From: Opisthorchis felineus
Taxonomy: Eukaryota > Platyhelminthes > Trematoda > Opisthorchiida > Opisthorchiidae
Reading direction: 5' to 3'
DNA length: 64,000 nt
Assembly: GCA_004794785.1 (NCBI GenBank)
Contig: SJOL01004493.1
Span: 100,157-164,156, forward strand
Position numbers and translations under genes: made by a program. Positions within the stretch are counted from its first letter, which is position 1. Every line of letters begins with the position of its first letter. A model generated the notes under the pieces. The model had not been told where the DNA came from. It saw nothing but the letters and a program-made list of their open reading frames with translations, and made no database searches. This document shows, piece by piece, positions 37,101-46,559 of this stretch.

Positions 37101-40100
37101 AGGAGACAGTACCATTTAAGTCGCCTATCCAAGAGTTGTTAGTCGTACTAGATATCTTTATGAACAAAAAACTAAATCTTGACAGTTTGCAGTGACTTTC
37201 GAAAGGTAAAGCGGTTCAAGCACTGAAGGAACGGGTCAGATCATTTATCTGTGAAAAAGGAAGATACAGTGCTCTATCACCTTTCTAACAGGGCCTACCC
37301 AGGGGTAAGGTGATGCCTGCTTGGGGCGCTCCCTAGTTTTATGCTACAACTGAGTGAAATACAGGTCAAATTTTTAGTTTTTTTTTGAAGATAACCATTA
37401 TGCTCGCTTCAGTTTCATACTAAACTGTCTATGTGATACCGTTTGAAATATAATTCTCACACATAGGTCCCTACTCGAGACCTAAGAGTTCACTTTTATG
37501 TAAAATCTCACACACTAAAGCAGTACTGGTTGGCATTTCTCATGGCCCGAAAACCAGTCTGCTGTTCCCGTAATCCGCTGCCTCATTTTTCTTTAGGCCA
37601 TTTCGGGATTCCCAGATTTACCATATCACGTTTGGAAAAAGCGTCCCGACAGACCAGTTTTGGCATATTGATCAAGTGCTATGACTGCGTTCGAAAGTAG
37701 GAATAGTAGGATAGATTAGCTTTCACCTAGTAGTCACGCAAGCCGATGAAATGCAGTTTGTATTCCAAAAAGAACGAGACTAGCCTAAATTGTTGGCACA
37801 TTGGAGTTTTCCCATATTTGAATAATCCTAACAATTTATTTGTATTTGTCAGAAATACAGAGACCGTCTGGAACCGGAATTGTTGGTTTATACCGAAAGA
37901 GGACGAAGCAGAAGTTGCTTACAATAAACTTGTGTGGAGCACATTCAAATTGCACAGCACAAAGCAGCTCGGAGAGGCGGTCAGGAGCAGGATACTCTAC
38001 TCTACATTCGCCAGTGTGATTCAGGGTGCACGAACTGAAAAGCACATGATATTCTAACTTACCTTCAAAAATCAACAAGCGTTACGTAGTACTTACAACC
38101 AACTAACTCTTGTTACACTGCGGAGACACAGGTGACCAAACATTCAAAGAAGACCTGAGGTCTTCGGATTGGAGGGGTCAAGCCTTACAACCATAAAGTA
38201 AGACCGCTCTCACAACTGACTTATGTATACACGGCCCTGTACCTTCAGCGAGATCAGTTTCTGACCGCATGAATAACGCAAGTAGGCAAACGCTGCTCGT
38301 GCATTGATTATCCGCGCACTTCAACTATTACGGTACAAACAGTGTCTGCGCACCTGCCAAGCTGTTTGAACCGATCAGCAAACTCAAGCTCTTCATTCTG
38401 AAGTTTCAGAGAAGCACAAGGAGATGGATGCTTTGAGGACATTGCACTTTGAAGGCACAACAATATTGGCAACCTGCAATATTCTGTTCAAAGTACTTTG
38501 CGCGAACAAATAGTCGTCAAACAAAACGATGCATAATCCAGGTCCACTAATTCCTACCCAGACGCAATTGCGATACCTAGATTCGTAGCCTCTTAAAGTG
38601 TGCGGCCCATGGTAACGCCGATAACAAAAGTGAACAGAAAGAAGAGAATGGATAACCCTGATGAATCCCACTAGTCATCAGGAGGCTACTGGACAGTTCG
38701 CTGTATACCCCAACCCGACTGGATGTATGAATACAGAGGGCGCGAAGAATGTTTACGAACTTCAATGGTATTCCCCTGTGGTCAATATATTTAGAGGAGT
38801 GAATTGGTCCGCAAAGACGAAGACTCCTTTAAAGTCTTGGAGAGCCACGACAGTTGTTCGGCGATATACGCGGCGCTGCTCAAGCACCTGACGTAATGCA
38901 AAGATACGATCGGGTCGAAATCCAGCTTGGTGCTCTCGGAATTGCGTCTCACGTGCCGGCGATAGGCGTCGCAGTATAAGGGAAGCCAGTAGCCGTGTTG
39001 CGACAGACGTGAGACTTATGACCCTGTGGTTGGAAAAGTCGGTTCGGGTACCTTCTTTGAACACGGGTACGACCGATAATGGGATCCAGCTCCCTGGAAA
39101 ATGTTCTTGTTTCCAAATGAGTATGAGCAACCTAGGTACTCTCCTTCATTTTCAAATAACGCTGGGGAAAGTCCAACTAGTCCAACAGACCGATGGCGTT
39201 TCAAGGCAGAAAGGCATATTAGTACTTCAACTGAAAGTATATAAACTTACAGGCCACGTCTCAAAAAGGGCAAGTCAAATGAAAGACACAGGTACAATGG
39301 TAGATGGCCAACTAAATTGCTGTTGAAAATACTCCGTCCAGCAATCTAGACGCTAGTCTTTAATATATCTTTGATTTCCAGTATTATATTTGATTAACTC
39401 ACTAACAGAAGGCCTATTAGATTCTGTTTTGCGGATGAGCCAGAGCAGTTTCCGGACATTCCCAGCCCCATTGGCCTCTTCCATTTCATGAACTCTCTGG
39501 TGCTACCACGCCTCTCTGTCCACATGGAGGCTACGTTTGAACTGTTGTCTGATCGATCGTTTAGCCGAATTTCACTCTGAATTAGAATATTTAGGGTGCC
39601 CCCATCAAGAAGTGACAGTGACTGTTCCAAGATCTAGTGGTTTGCATGTGCAAGCTTGGAAACCCCTAAAGTAGGGTTCCCGGCGTCTCACATAACCATG
39701 GTTATCTCATCCCAGTTACGATTAATATCCTTCGATGAGACCGAATCCAATGCATTGTAAAGTAGGTTTTGGTACGTTTCCCTAACTTGTGGCTCACAAA
39801 GCTTTCCTACTGCTAAATTGAGGGTCCGTTTTAAGGACTCATCGGGGAAGATTAATGACAATCTGCATCGATCAATGGCGTGAGCTGAATCAGCCTGTAT
39901 ATCCCAAAACGATCGACAATCAAGGACTCAACCAGGCCCTGGTGGATAATGGATGGATGATGGGTCAATTCAACTCCACAGCTGCTCAACAGCTGTGCAC
40001 GCCGGATAGCACAAAGGCGCCCACTGCATCTAAACCTAGTAACGCTGAAAAACAATCGGTGATCAAGACAAAGTTCCAAAGACGTTCACCATTATCATTT

Positions 40101-43100
40101 CCTTTTGAGTTCAGATTGAACATACAACCAAAGCGTGCTTCTGATGAACTGAGGCGCCCCACCTATGCGTTGAAACCTCCGGCTATCATGACTATATCAC
40201 AGCTCTTCGTGGTGGACAAGAGGATGTCTAGCTATGGACAGGCAGCTTCCATCGAATCGTTGGTGCATAAATAGACAAGAATAAACAAAGACTGTATCAA
40301 ATATTTCGACCAGTGCGAGTTTTACCGAAACAGAAAATCGGAGAGCAGATTCCGTTGTTCACAGTTATCCAGTCGATCAATGAAGCTTCAGTTCACGAAC
40401 TTGAGACACGCTGACACCGGCACTGCAGGATCACTCGAAGTTCGTAGAGGATAGATAGATAGATAGATAGATAGATACAGAGGGTGTCGCAAGCTCAGAA
40501 ACCGTACTTGGGCCCCGTATTCGAGTTTCAGAGATGCAGCGGACGTCAGTCTATAGAGTATTTAGAGAGAAGCTCGTGGGCCGGTCTGCCTAGAAGTTCG
40601 GATGTCAAAAGCTGCAAGTAGAAACATGAGGACGAGGCCTGAATAGTGGATGCGGAGCGGTAGATTCGAGCGGTGTACGATGTGTGGAGTTTCGTGAGAT
40701 ACACACCGCTGATGGTTTCCCATGAGGATGAAACAGCTGTACAGTACTTCAGGCTTTTTCAGCACAAATTGGCTTCATTTACAGGACGAAATCTCAACTG
40801 AAAATTCTTAAACCTCTTCACACTACCAGCTATTCAGTAGGGGCCTGACTGACGTGCCTACAGCTGAGAGCAACATAAGAGTGATTGACAAGTGGAACAG
40901 GTCATGAGTTAAGAGATAACAGTGAAGAAAGACGGAAGACGTCATCAGTCACATTTTTCGCTTATCTGCTCTGGTTTATACAGTGGATGTGACCCGGCTG
41001 GTGTCATCATGCGACGGCCGGTGCGGCATGAGAGTACTTTTATCTGGAAGCTCATTGTTGTCCGTGGGCTAAGATACTACCAGGGGGCCAACATCTAAAG
41101 AAAAGGACGATTAGGACCCCTAACCAAAATCTTTGGCCCAAAAGTCCGACCGCAAAACATCGGTTGTCGGCTCAAAACTACTCTAGTAACCCGAATTTTA
41201 AGAAACTTTGTGGTCGTACTGCAGTGAAGCACCAATGTCAACACTGATGGTGCTATCTCTGATGGCGAAGATGATGAAATTGCCACGTGCTCCAACCCCC
41301 AACCTGGAGAGTCAGGAGACTGTGCTCGCCAGACCTCCATTAACTGATCGACCTCGCAGAATAGACTCTGTGGATGCTGCACGGGCATACTTTAGTACGG
41401 CTCAGTGAGTTACGAGATGGCTCAGTGGCCAGGGCGCGAATTTACCGACCGGAAAGTCCGTGGTTCTAACCCGACCTATGCATCTCGACTTCCCCTGTCT
41501 AGGGTTGGGCGACCTGGCAGTCTCCCAGTCCTCGTGCTCCCTTCTGGTGGCATGGCAGTTAGGCACCGAAAGGGTGCTACAGCTAAACGATTTTTTTCAC
41601 ACCACGATAAGGTCCGGCCTCTTCGCCACGGAGTAGTCAGCGCTTATCAGATGATCGTTATAAAGAGCCACCAGTGTGCTCACTTAAAAGCCCACCAGGA
41701 AAAGACGAATCGGAGTCGAACTCATAGTCACATGTCGACTCATTCATCCAGATTCACTAATCTGCACTGCGCGCACCACACAATGTACTGAAGCAAATCA
41801 TCTGAATTCCTTGTATCCGATCAAGTCACACTGATTCACCTGTAACTGTCTGAAGTCACCCTTGTCGCTACTGCATTATTTTAGTTTCTCACGGCTCAAA
41901 GGAATAAGGAATCATAACACTTCCTGGCATGTGTTTAATAAACGCCCAAAAGACTAACGCGAATTTAATGAAGCAAGTTAAGTAAAGTGATAGCACCGCC
42001 GAAAATCTAAACACGATCCAAAACAATCTCGCTCTGCTTTTCATCAACCCTACCGTTCGAACTGCAGACGAAACCTTAGATTGGCAAAGGCTACAATTGA
42101 ATCTAAAAACGGTCTCTGCACTGAACACCCGAGTGATACGTCTAGTGGCCCGGTTATCAACTGAAAAGACCTAGTTTCTAGAGATTCTCAGCCGCATTTC
42201 ATTGACTGTTCCAACCATGATTGAAGCAGTTGTAGTGTCTTTCGGTCGTCAAACCTGAATTGGCACATACGGGGGGGGGGGGGGGGAATCAGCTAAGCAG
42301 ACCATTGAAAGTTTCCACTAATACTGTCAGCAACATGCTCAGGGTAGCTGCTGGAACCCTAGCTCAACAGTGCACACGATTCCGGAGTATGCTGAGCACG
42401 TTGACTATGCGGGTGCGTGAAACATAAAATGAGATGGAAAAGTAACCTGGGTCTTTAGAACATTCATCGCAGAACGTTACTGAAAAACATCGGTACCGGA
42501 AAGGTTCTACGTGTACATCTGCCGTAGTTGATAAAGCTGCGAATTTAACTCCACAGGTTTGCTTCAGAATTCAACAACCTTGTATTTAAGTAAAGAAACC
42601 GGAAACCTTTCCAAACCAAGTCCTTGAAAGCTAAGGTCATCCAGCCCTTTGGCATGTGCTTCACGCCCACAAAGTGCAGTCATTCTGCGGGACGTGCAGC
42701 CCTTAAGTGCCAGTCACCATTCAATACGTCGTCTTTCGTGTAACTGATAGTTTTCGGAGGTAATATACACTTATACACAATGCGCCGGATCGACTTTCCG
42801 TGCCCACTACAAGTGACTAGTGCAAGAGGCTGGCCCGTGCTCCCTAACCATGGATCCTAACCATCCAAGGAAATTCCTAGGGGGACAACCCTGCGAGCAG
42901 CTGGTTTTTTAAACGAGCAGCCACAACCATTCGTAAGTCGCAGTGGTTAGATTGCGAAGGCTTAAAGCACGACGAACGTAGCTAATTTACCCATCTAGTG
43001 GGGACAATGACGGTTGCCAGGTGTACTACCGTCAGAGGGATAGACGTGAAATCCCATATGAAGACAAAACACCGGGACTTTGACGCTTTGATATCGTAAT

Positions 43101-44214
43101 ATATAATAATAATCGTTCAGCTGTAGCACCCTTTCGGTGCCTAACTGCCATGCCACCAGAAGGAAGCACGAGGGCTGGGATACTGCCAGATTGCCCAAGC
43201 CTAGACAGGGGAAGTCGAGAGGCAGAGGTCGGGTTGGAACCACGGACCTTCCGGTCAGTAGATTCGCGCTCTAACCACTTGAGCCATATCGCGTCCAGAT
43301 ATTAAACGTTACCTTCGCAGCTCGGATGGGCCTGTCATCTTCGTCGATCATGTTGGCAACATTGTAGAGCCGCCACTCAAAAGCCACTTCGCACCAAATA
43401 TTTCGCTGCCCATCGTCCACAATTTCGCGACCGTATTTCTCTGCCTCTGGCCATTTTATCCAGTGTAGACTATGCACCAGGACCGGAGGATGACTACAAT
43501 CTAATCATTTTAGAGAAAGCGATAATCACCAGTCGCTGAATTATACACCAGTAAACCCGAACAGTTAATGTCCAACTCATGAAGATGTGGGTTCAGTGTA
43601 TGCTGCTATACCGCATGAATATCAGAGGATTGACCGCCGATGCTCAGCACGAGTTCGCTAATTCACCACGAAGCATTGGACACGTGCCCAGTCGCACTAC
43701 GTTGATGCTATTTCTGCCAATTACATTAAAGCCCTGACACAGTCGTCCGGTTAAGATGCTTCGAGGATAACAATTTCAAACAGCCCTATTGGCATGCACA
43801 GCTGATTTTCTTAAGCACTAGGGCTTCCACATTGGTGCAAATGGAGCCCATCCCATGTTTACCCGGCGGCAGCCAGACTTGCGACGCAACTGTAGCTTCC
43901 CCAGTATCGCTTACAAAATCATTCAGACCACATATCACGCCAATTCGTCGATGAATTGCACCTAAATAGATCTATTTAGGTCTCAATCGTGTTTACACTG
44001 TCTACCAAATACCAGAGCAGTGTTTTTTATGGTCAAACTGGCAACGAAAAATTCGAAAAGGCTCACCTTTCTGTAGGCCTTTTTGAGATCCTCTTGGGGT
44101 GCCCCACGTGGGACACCTAGCGTGTGATATAACGACTCCCCAGAAGTTCTGCAAAATAATGGACGTTTCTGTAATTACTTACGAAAGCTTTCTCGTCGAG
44201 GCAGCAGGTGCCAT
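27851..44214 (-). CDS. CSP: Cysteine string protein (DNAJC5 family), six exons
   Basis: CSP is a J-domain co-chaperone anchored to secretory and synaptic vesicles by palmitoylated cysteines; it stimulates Hsc70 and helps keep SNARE proteins folded. Exons (minus): 44,183-44,214; 44,067-44,148; 36,828-36,884; 36,635-36,787; 36,454-36,591; 27,851-28,021. All junctions are GT-AG and in frame, giving 210 residues (human DNAJC5 has 198). Order: short N-terminus with [12 protein letters not shown], including the conserved Ser just before the J domain; J domain about 15-82 with HPDK near 44-47; linker [18 protein letters not shown]; cysteine string with ten Cys (about 118-137) ending GKCKPK; acidic segment; Pro/Gln-rich C-terminus. 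Introns are 34, 7,182, 40, 43 and 8,432 nt. Intact, so probably functional. Confidence 0.93.
28069..28123. repeat. (TA)n microsatellite in CSP intron 5
   Basis: About 55 bp of TA repeats with a GATAT interruption. It lies about 50 bp upstream (minus sense) of the exon 6 acceptor, close to where the branch point should be. Length variation there could affect splicing; that is inference. Confidence 0.95.
29184..29426 (-). pseudogene. LINE copy A RT C-terminal region
   Basis: Reads [57 protein letters not shown] and FGRNN. This is the typical C-terminal segment of these LINE polyproteins (YGxETW box, then RxxWWxxR). It is separated from the palm by another frame change near 29,500. Confidence 0.88.
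29535..29768 (-). pseudogene. LINE copy A reverse transcriptase active site and thumb start
   Basis: Contains [16 protein letters not shown], the YxDD catalytic box in the variant YTDD, then [17 protein letters not shown], the thumb start. It is displaced by a frameshift from the upstream palm at 29,776. Confidence 0.9.
29776..30372 (-). pseudogene. LINE copy A reverse transcriptase, fingers and palm
   Basis: 198 codons with RT blocks in order: [77 protein letters not shown] (first catalytic Asp) and GGRVKVYG. The frame breaks in the conserved RQGxPLSP block ([10 protein letters not shown]). The remaining palm is in the next entry. Confidence 0.92.
30571..31026 (-). pseudogene. LINE copy A linker between endonuclease and RT
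   Basis: 151 codons starting [13 protein letters not shown], with [17 protein letters not shown] in the middle. This matches the connector of flatworm LINE polyproteins, with its WxS and basic segment. It has no catalytic role; it is in frame for its length but separated from both flanking domains by frameshifts. Confidence 0.75.
31270..31863 (-). pseudogene. LINE copy A endonuclease domain, N-terminal half
   Basis: Starts [16 protein letters not shown] and reaches the APE-type endonuclease signature [16 protein letters not shown], then [13 protein letters not shown], where the Glu of SET is the metal-binding residue. Then come LRVSGDPEA and [15 protein letters not shown]. The rest of the domain continues in shifted frames to about 31,030 (GDMN-like and IDH-region remnants). 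In LINEs this domain nicks target DNA to prime reverse transcription. Frameshifts leave it dead. Confidence 0.85.
31865..32180 (-). repeat. Tandem ~70-bp units in the LINE 5' region
   Basis: Two to three units, each with a GTCTGACT(C/T)..AAAGTC-type short palindrome and a GGGGACCCTGCC block. The inverted copy at 25,960-26,150 has the same units, and LINE copies B and C have single related units (CTTTGGCTCAAAGGCCTGACCGCAAGGCAG-like). Such repeats may act as an internal promoter array; that is inference. Confidence 0.7.
32578..32992 (-). mobile_element. Second LINE 3' end, type A
   Basis: About 415 bp homologous to 28,718-29,143. From the ATC/TCA-rich tail to about 32,950 the two appear identical or nearly so (the antisense frames translate the same over 86 residues); beyond that they drop abruptly to about 80%. 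It abuts a plus-strand RT fragment, so it is a separate truncated insertion or part of a rearranged one. Confidence 0.88.
32993..33300 (+). pseudogene. Inverted LINE reverse transcriptase N-terminal fragment
   Basis: Plus-strand translation across frames gives [33 protein letters not shown] and [17 protein letters not shown], then [14 protein letters not shown]. This is the linker end and first RT block. It is closer to copy B than to copy A and points opposite to both flanking minus-strand pieces. Stops and frameshifts are present. Confidence 0.85.
33310..33970 (-). pseudogene. LINE copy B thumb and C-terminal region
   Basis: [11 protein letters not shown] and [19 protein letters not shown] are followed by [30 protein letters not shown] and, after stops, RKQVFG...[18 protein letters not shown] and the basic tail near 33,310. 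This is the normal order for these elements. Several frameshifts. It ends where the inverted RT fragment begins. Confidence 0.82.
33970..34424 (-). pseudogene. LINE copy B reverse transcriptase palm
   Basis: 34,424-34,107 gives [19 protein letters not shown] and [14 protein letters not shown] with the first catalytic Asp. About 34,090-33,970 continues in another frame with [16 protein letters not shown], then a stop codon directly before [14 protein letters not shown]. So the YADD box reads stop-VDD: dead at the active site. Confidence 0.85.
34462..34932 (-). pseudogene. LINE copy B endonuclease C-terminus fused to RT start
   Basis: Begins [15 protein letters not shown] (endonuclease D-x-N region), continues [14 protein letters not shown] and [16 protein letters not shown], with the catalytic DH, to DSDRALVRC. 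It then jumps from LVDPEI straight to [15 protein letters not shown] and [13 protein letters not shown] of the RT. The linker of well over 150 residues, and the GPDxxPxxLF block, are deleted, yet the frame stays open across the junction. Confidence 0.85.
35002..35192 (+). mobile_element. tRNA-derived SINE, copy 1
   Basis: RNA polymerase III boxes: A box TGGCTTAGTGG (35,012-35,022) and B box GGTTCGAACCC (35,056-35,066), at tRNA-like spacing. A body of about 100 bp follows, ending GGCACCGAAAGGGTGC, then TACAGCTGAACGAT and a T run. It is flanked by TAGAAA (34,996-35,001 and 35,193-35,198), a likely target-site duplication, and it interrupts the endonuclease of LINE copy B, so it is younger than that LINE. 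Confidence 0.9.
35212..35553 (-). pseudogene. LINE copy B endonuclease, N-terminal half
   Basis: Reads [20 protein letters not shown], where the catalytic SET(R) motif has become SGTR (Glu lost), then [17 protein letters not shown] and [16 protein letters not shown]. The domain is cut by a SINE just downstream at 35,192. Confidence 0.85.
36454..36591 (-). CDS. CSP: CSP exon 5 (cysteine string)
   Basis: 138 nt, 46 codons. A hydrophobic run ([11 protein letters not shown]) leads into [19 protein letters not shown], then [16 protein letters not shown]. The cysteines are the palmitoylation sites. The donor is GTCAGT. The homologous exon at 3,685-3,822 has the same length and donor. Confidence 0.97.
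36635..36787 (-). CDS. CSP: CSP exon 4 (J-domain helix III and linker)
   Basis: 153 nt, 51 codons from [13 protein letters not shown] to [12 protein letters not shown], with a GTAAGT donor. It carries J-domain helices III-IV and the CSP-specific linker with [15 protein letters not shown], which sets CSP apart from other DnaJ proteins. A 43-nt intron follows. Confidence 0.96.
36828..36884 (-). CDS. CSP: CSP exon 3 (HPDK loop)
   Basis: 57 nt, phase 0 at both ends, encoding [19 protein letters not shown]. It contains the HPD tripeptide needed to stimulate Hsc70 ATPase. The acceptor is TTCAAG and the donor GTGAGT; a 40-nt intron follows. Confidence 0.95.
38393..41400 (-). mobile_element. RTE-like LINE copy C, heavily degraded
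   Basis: Minus strand: 5' region (41,400-40,980) with GACCCGGCTGGTGTCATCATG-like sequence shared with copy B; endonuclease start (about 40,630-40,490: [12 protein letters not shown], many stops); linker (40,080-39,390, with REFMKWKR); RT (39,204-38,762: [39 protein letters not shown]); and later RT (38,765-38,393: [17 protein letters not shown]). The catalytic Asp context is altered and the YADD box is lost. It lies in CSP intron 2, in the gene's orientation. Confidence 0.8.
40450..40477. repeat. (GATA)7 microsatellite
   Basis: Seven GATA units within LINE copy C, in its endonuclease region. Simple sequence repeat. Confidence 0.95.
41412..41597 (+). mobile_element. tRNA-derived SINE, copy 2
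   Basis: Same family: A box TGGCTCAGTGG (41,418-41,428), a slightly mutated B box GGTTCTAACCC (41,462-41,472), the same body and the GGCACCGAAAGGGTGC hairpin, ending ACGAT plus T run. It lies directly next to the 5' end of LINE copy C in CSP intron 2. No clear target duplication was seen. Confidence 0.88.
42271..42286. repeat. G16 homopolymer
   Basis: Sixteen consecutive G in CSP intron 2. It could form a quadruplex only intermolecularly or by slippage; also a place where assemblies often err. Confidence 0.9.
43100..43296 (-). mobile_element. tRNA-derived SINE, copy 3
   Basis: Minus-strand copy. The tail is (ATT)n after GCTACAGCTGAACG (43,098-43,125), the body as in copies 1 and 2, the B box GGTTCCAACCC and the A box region TGGCTCAAGTGG near 43,290. 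A possible GATAT duplication flanks it. It sits in CSP intron 2, 17 bp from the donor of the exon-like segment at 43,313-43,469. Confidence 0.88.
43313..43469 (-). CDS. Unassigned exon-like open segment in CSP intron 2
   Basis: 157 nt between a GCATAG acceptor and a GTAACG donor: one base plus 52 codons reading [20 protein letters not shown] ... [19 protein letters not shown] ... IRAAK. Its composition looks like protein rather than chance. I do not recognise the family. It is on the CSP strand, enters with one base of a split codon and leaves in phase 0, which are exactly the phases of CSP exon 2. It could therefore replace exon 2 in an alternative transcript. RLYNV...IRAAK vaguely resembles the start of a J domain. 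It could also be a relic of another gene or transposon. Confidence 0.35.
44067..44148 (-). CDS. CSP: CSP exon 2 (J-domain helices I-II)
   Basis: 82 nt: one base completing Ser, then 27 codons [15 protein letters not shown]...KKAYRK, and a GTGAGC donor. This is the first half of the J domain. It is followed by a 7.2 kb intron. Confidence 0.92.
44183..44214 (-). CDS. CSP: CSP exon 1 (start codon)
   Basis: Encodes [10 protein letters not shown] plus two bases of a Ser codon, then a GTAAGT donor. Joined to exon 2 it restores [12 protein letters not shown], nearly the same as the vertebrate N-terminus around its phosphorylatable Ser; that fixes both the start and the junction. The following 34-nt intron (44,149-44,182) ends TTTTGCAG. 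Confidence 0.88.
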
Positions 44215-44299
44215 GTCGCGGAGACCAAGCTGAGAGCCAAGTGCTTTTTTATTGGGCGACAGACAGACAGCCTCCCACAAGGACAGTCAGCCCTCAACC

Positions 44300-46225
44300 G
44301 AGTCGACGTTTGTATGACTTGACTTTTAGTGCATCAAAGGGAAATGACAGGTCATTCCGGGCAGCGACGCTTTCCAGCTTGTACCATGGGTTAGGTTTTG
44401 GTTCGTTCTTGCAAGCACATATCAGGTTAGGTTCACAAATTTTTGCTTCATCTGCCCTGTCTTGTCAGCAGCCGTGAATGCAGTAAAAATCCGCAGTGTC
44501 ACTGCCTCTTCCGCATCAATGAATAATAGATATGGCTTATGGCATGTGCAGCTGATATGATTTACGAGTTACGACGCTACATTTCTATGCCGTTCGGGTG
44601 TTTGGTTGTACCTAACGATTCCGCGTGGTTTCTGTATGCCCCAACATATATTAGGGCAAGGTTAACTACTTTTTCTTCATGAAATTACGCATAATTTGTT
44701 GGTCTAGTCTGTGGTGTTTTGTGTCTTTCTTTTGCTTCCATTATAACATTACGTATTTAGTCAATTGCCTAAATGTTTTTCGTTTGAATAAGAAAAACTA
44801 CAAAAGCGCGCTTTCGCACAATTTCCATTCAATGCCAACGTGGTCACGTGTTTCGACTTTCTCTTCTGATTTCGCTCGCGCTTACAGTAGTCATTCGCGA
44901 GTTTCACGTGCTAACTCTAGTATCAAAACATTTCAGACTATCTTCGGTGTATATTATATCTGAGAGTTGTTCAAAAGAAGACCCCTGGACATCCATAATT
45001 GGATTATGATATATTCTTTCTTTGCCACATACTCCTGGTAAAGTAGCTTTATGGGTAGCCAAACCACCACAAGTCTCGGCACCGATATTGTTGGCTACCT
45101 CATAACGTTGGTTCTGGTTCTCAATGCAGGTTGACAAACTTAATGGTGAGTCCTTTTCCGAGGTCGTCTATTTAAATTCATACAACTACCGAAATTAAAC
45201 GGGTTAAAATACCCATGTCCGGTGCTTTTCTGCACCCCATAAAGAACGGACTAACCGCCCCACCTGCCTGTTTTCCGGACACAGACTACTAAAGCTGTGT
45301 TCAGTCGTGACCAGCCTACTTAAAACCGGTTTGAATGCCATCCCAAAACGCGCCCTATATGCGTGGACTTACGTCCGTAAATTGCTGGCACAAGATTACG
45401 TCGTCGCGCGTGTCACTGACAGTTTGTGGCCCATATATTTCCCCGGAAAGACCACATTTTTTTCCGAAAAATGTTGGCTGAGCCAAACTCATTACCCGTT
45501 TTGCTTCCGCTTTGTTTCAGAACTTAATGCTGCCATCTCTTCATTTTCTTCCTCGTGATGCAACGGTACATTGGTTTTTACTAAATTACAATGCCGCGAA
45601 TCTCCACCAGCCTCTTATCTGCCTTTTCTGCCAGGTCGGCGTACATAAATATGCGCATCACCGCATGAATCTTTGACAGACCGAACCGATTTCAACGTTT
45701 GCACGTGACACAGGTCCATGAGCCTTTTGCCAAGGCCTGACTACATACAATAAAATGTAAAACGTAATGTTATCTTTAACCAAGTTAAGGTAGGATTTTC
45801 ATTAATGCCCGGAAGTTCGGACAATGCGAGCCAGTCTGTATGAGCCTGCAATGCTGGGCCGAATTTCCGCATTAACACTACTTAAAAATGAGTGAAGGGG
45901 TGTAAATTTGAGCTAAAAATTCAAAAAGCTGATCCAGAGCAGAAGGATGCTCTGTGCTACAAACCATTTGCCAGCCAAATGAAAATAATCAGTAAAAGGC
46001 TCCATTGCGCTGCATGAGTGATCAACTAAAAATGCACAAATTCTGGGTTAACTTTGAGGAACTTGGTTTTCATTACTTACACTTCAAAATTATTGGCGCG
46101 AAAACTATTTTGATATTGCAGTAACATCGACATACATACGGCTTCAGATGTCTTGGCTGAGAAATTGTCGGTTAGCCAGTTTTCATAATTCAGAGAATTT
46201 GAGGATTTAAATGAATACATTTAGC
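44300..46225. other. Upstream of CSP; nothing recognised
   Basis: It should contain the CSP 5' UTR and promoter, but no TATA box or other element could be assigned with confidence. A small open frame at 45,307-45,558 on the plus strand has no recognisable domain. Confidence 0.4.
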
Positions 46226-46229
46226 AGAA

Positions 46230-46399
46230 ATATGTTGTATATATGCGTTCGGCGGGTAATCGAAGCACCAACGATGTTTGGCGGTACGAGTGCGTATACC
46301 ATAAATGCAGCATGCGGCCTCCAAAATGGACGGATAGTGAAGAAATCCGAAGAAAGTTGCAAGATGAGCGCATACTCTAATAACAAGCAGAGCACAAAG
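46230..46399 (+). repeat. MULE left terminal inverted repeat
   Basis: About 170 bp, inverted match to 49,651-49,822 at roughly 85-90%. It includes GGGTAATCGAAGCACCAACG, TTTGGCGGTACGAGTG and AAATGGACGGATAGTG. The outermost bases are less conserved. Confidence 0.9.
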
Positions 46400-46559
46400 C
46401 AACGGCCGTCCAGTAGGATTTTGTATAAGGTGACACAGGACCAATTGCATAGTCAACTCATATTATCTGGAACAAAATCATAAGGTTTGCAACATGCTGT
46501 ACGATCGACTGTGGGGAAATACCACCACAGCCACATATGCTTCACCAGATGACAATATA

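Noticed and set aside
41405..41791. A 128-codon ORF on the plus strand
   Set aside because: It reads through the SINE copy at 41,412-41,597 and its flank; open by chance.
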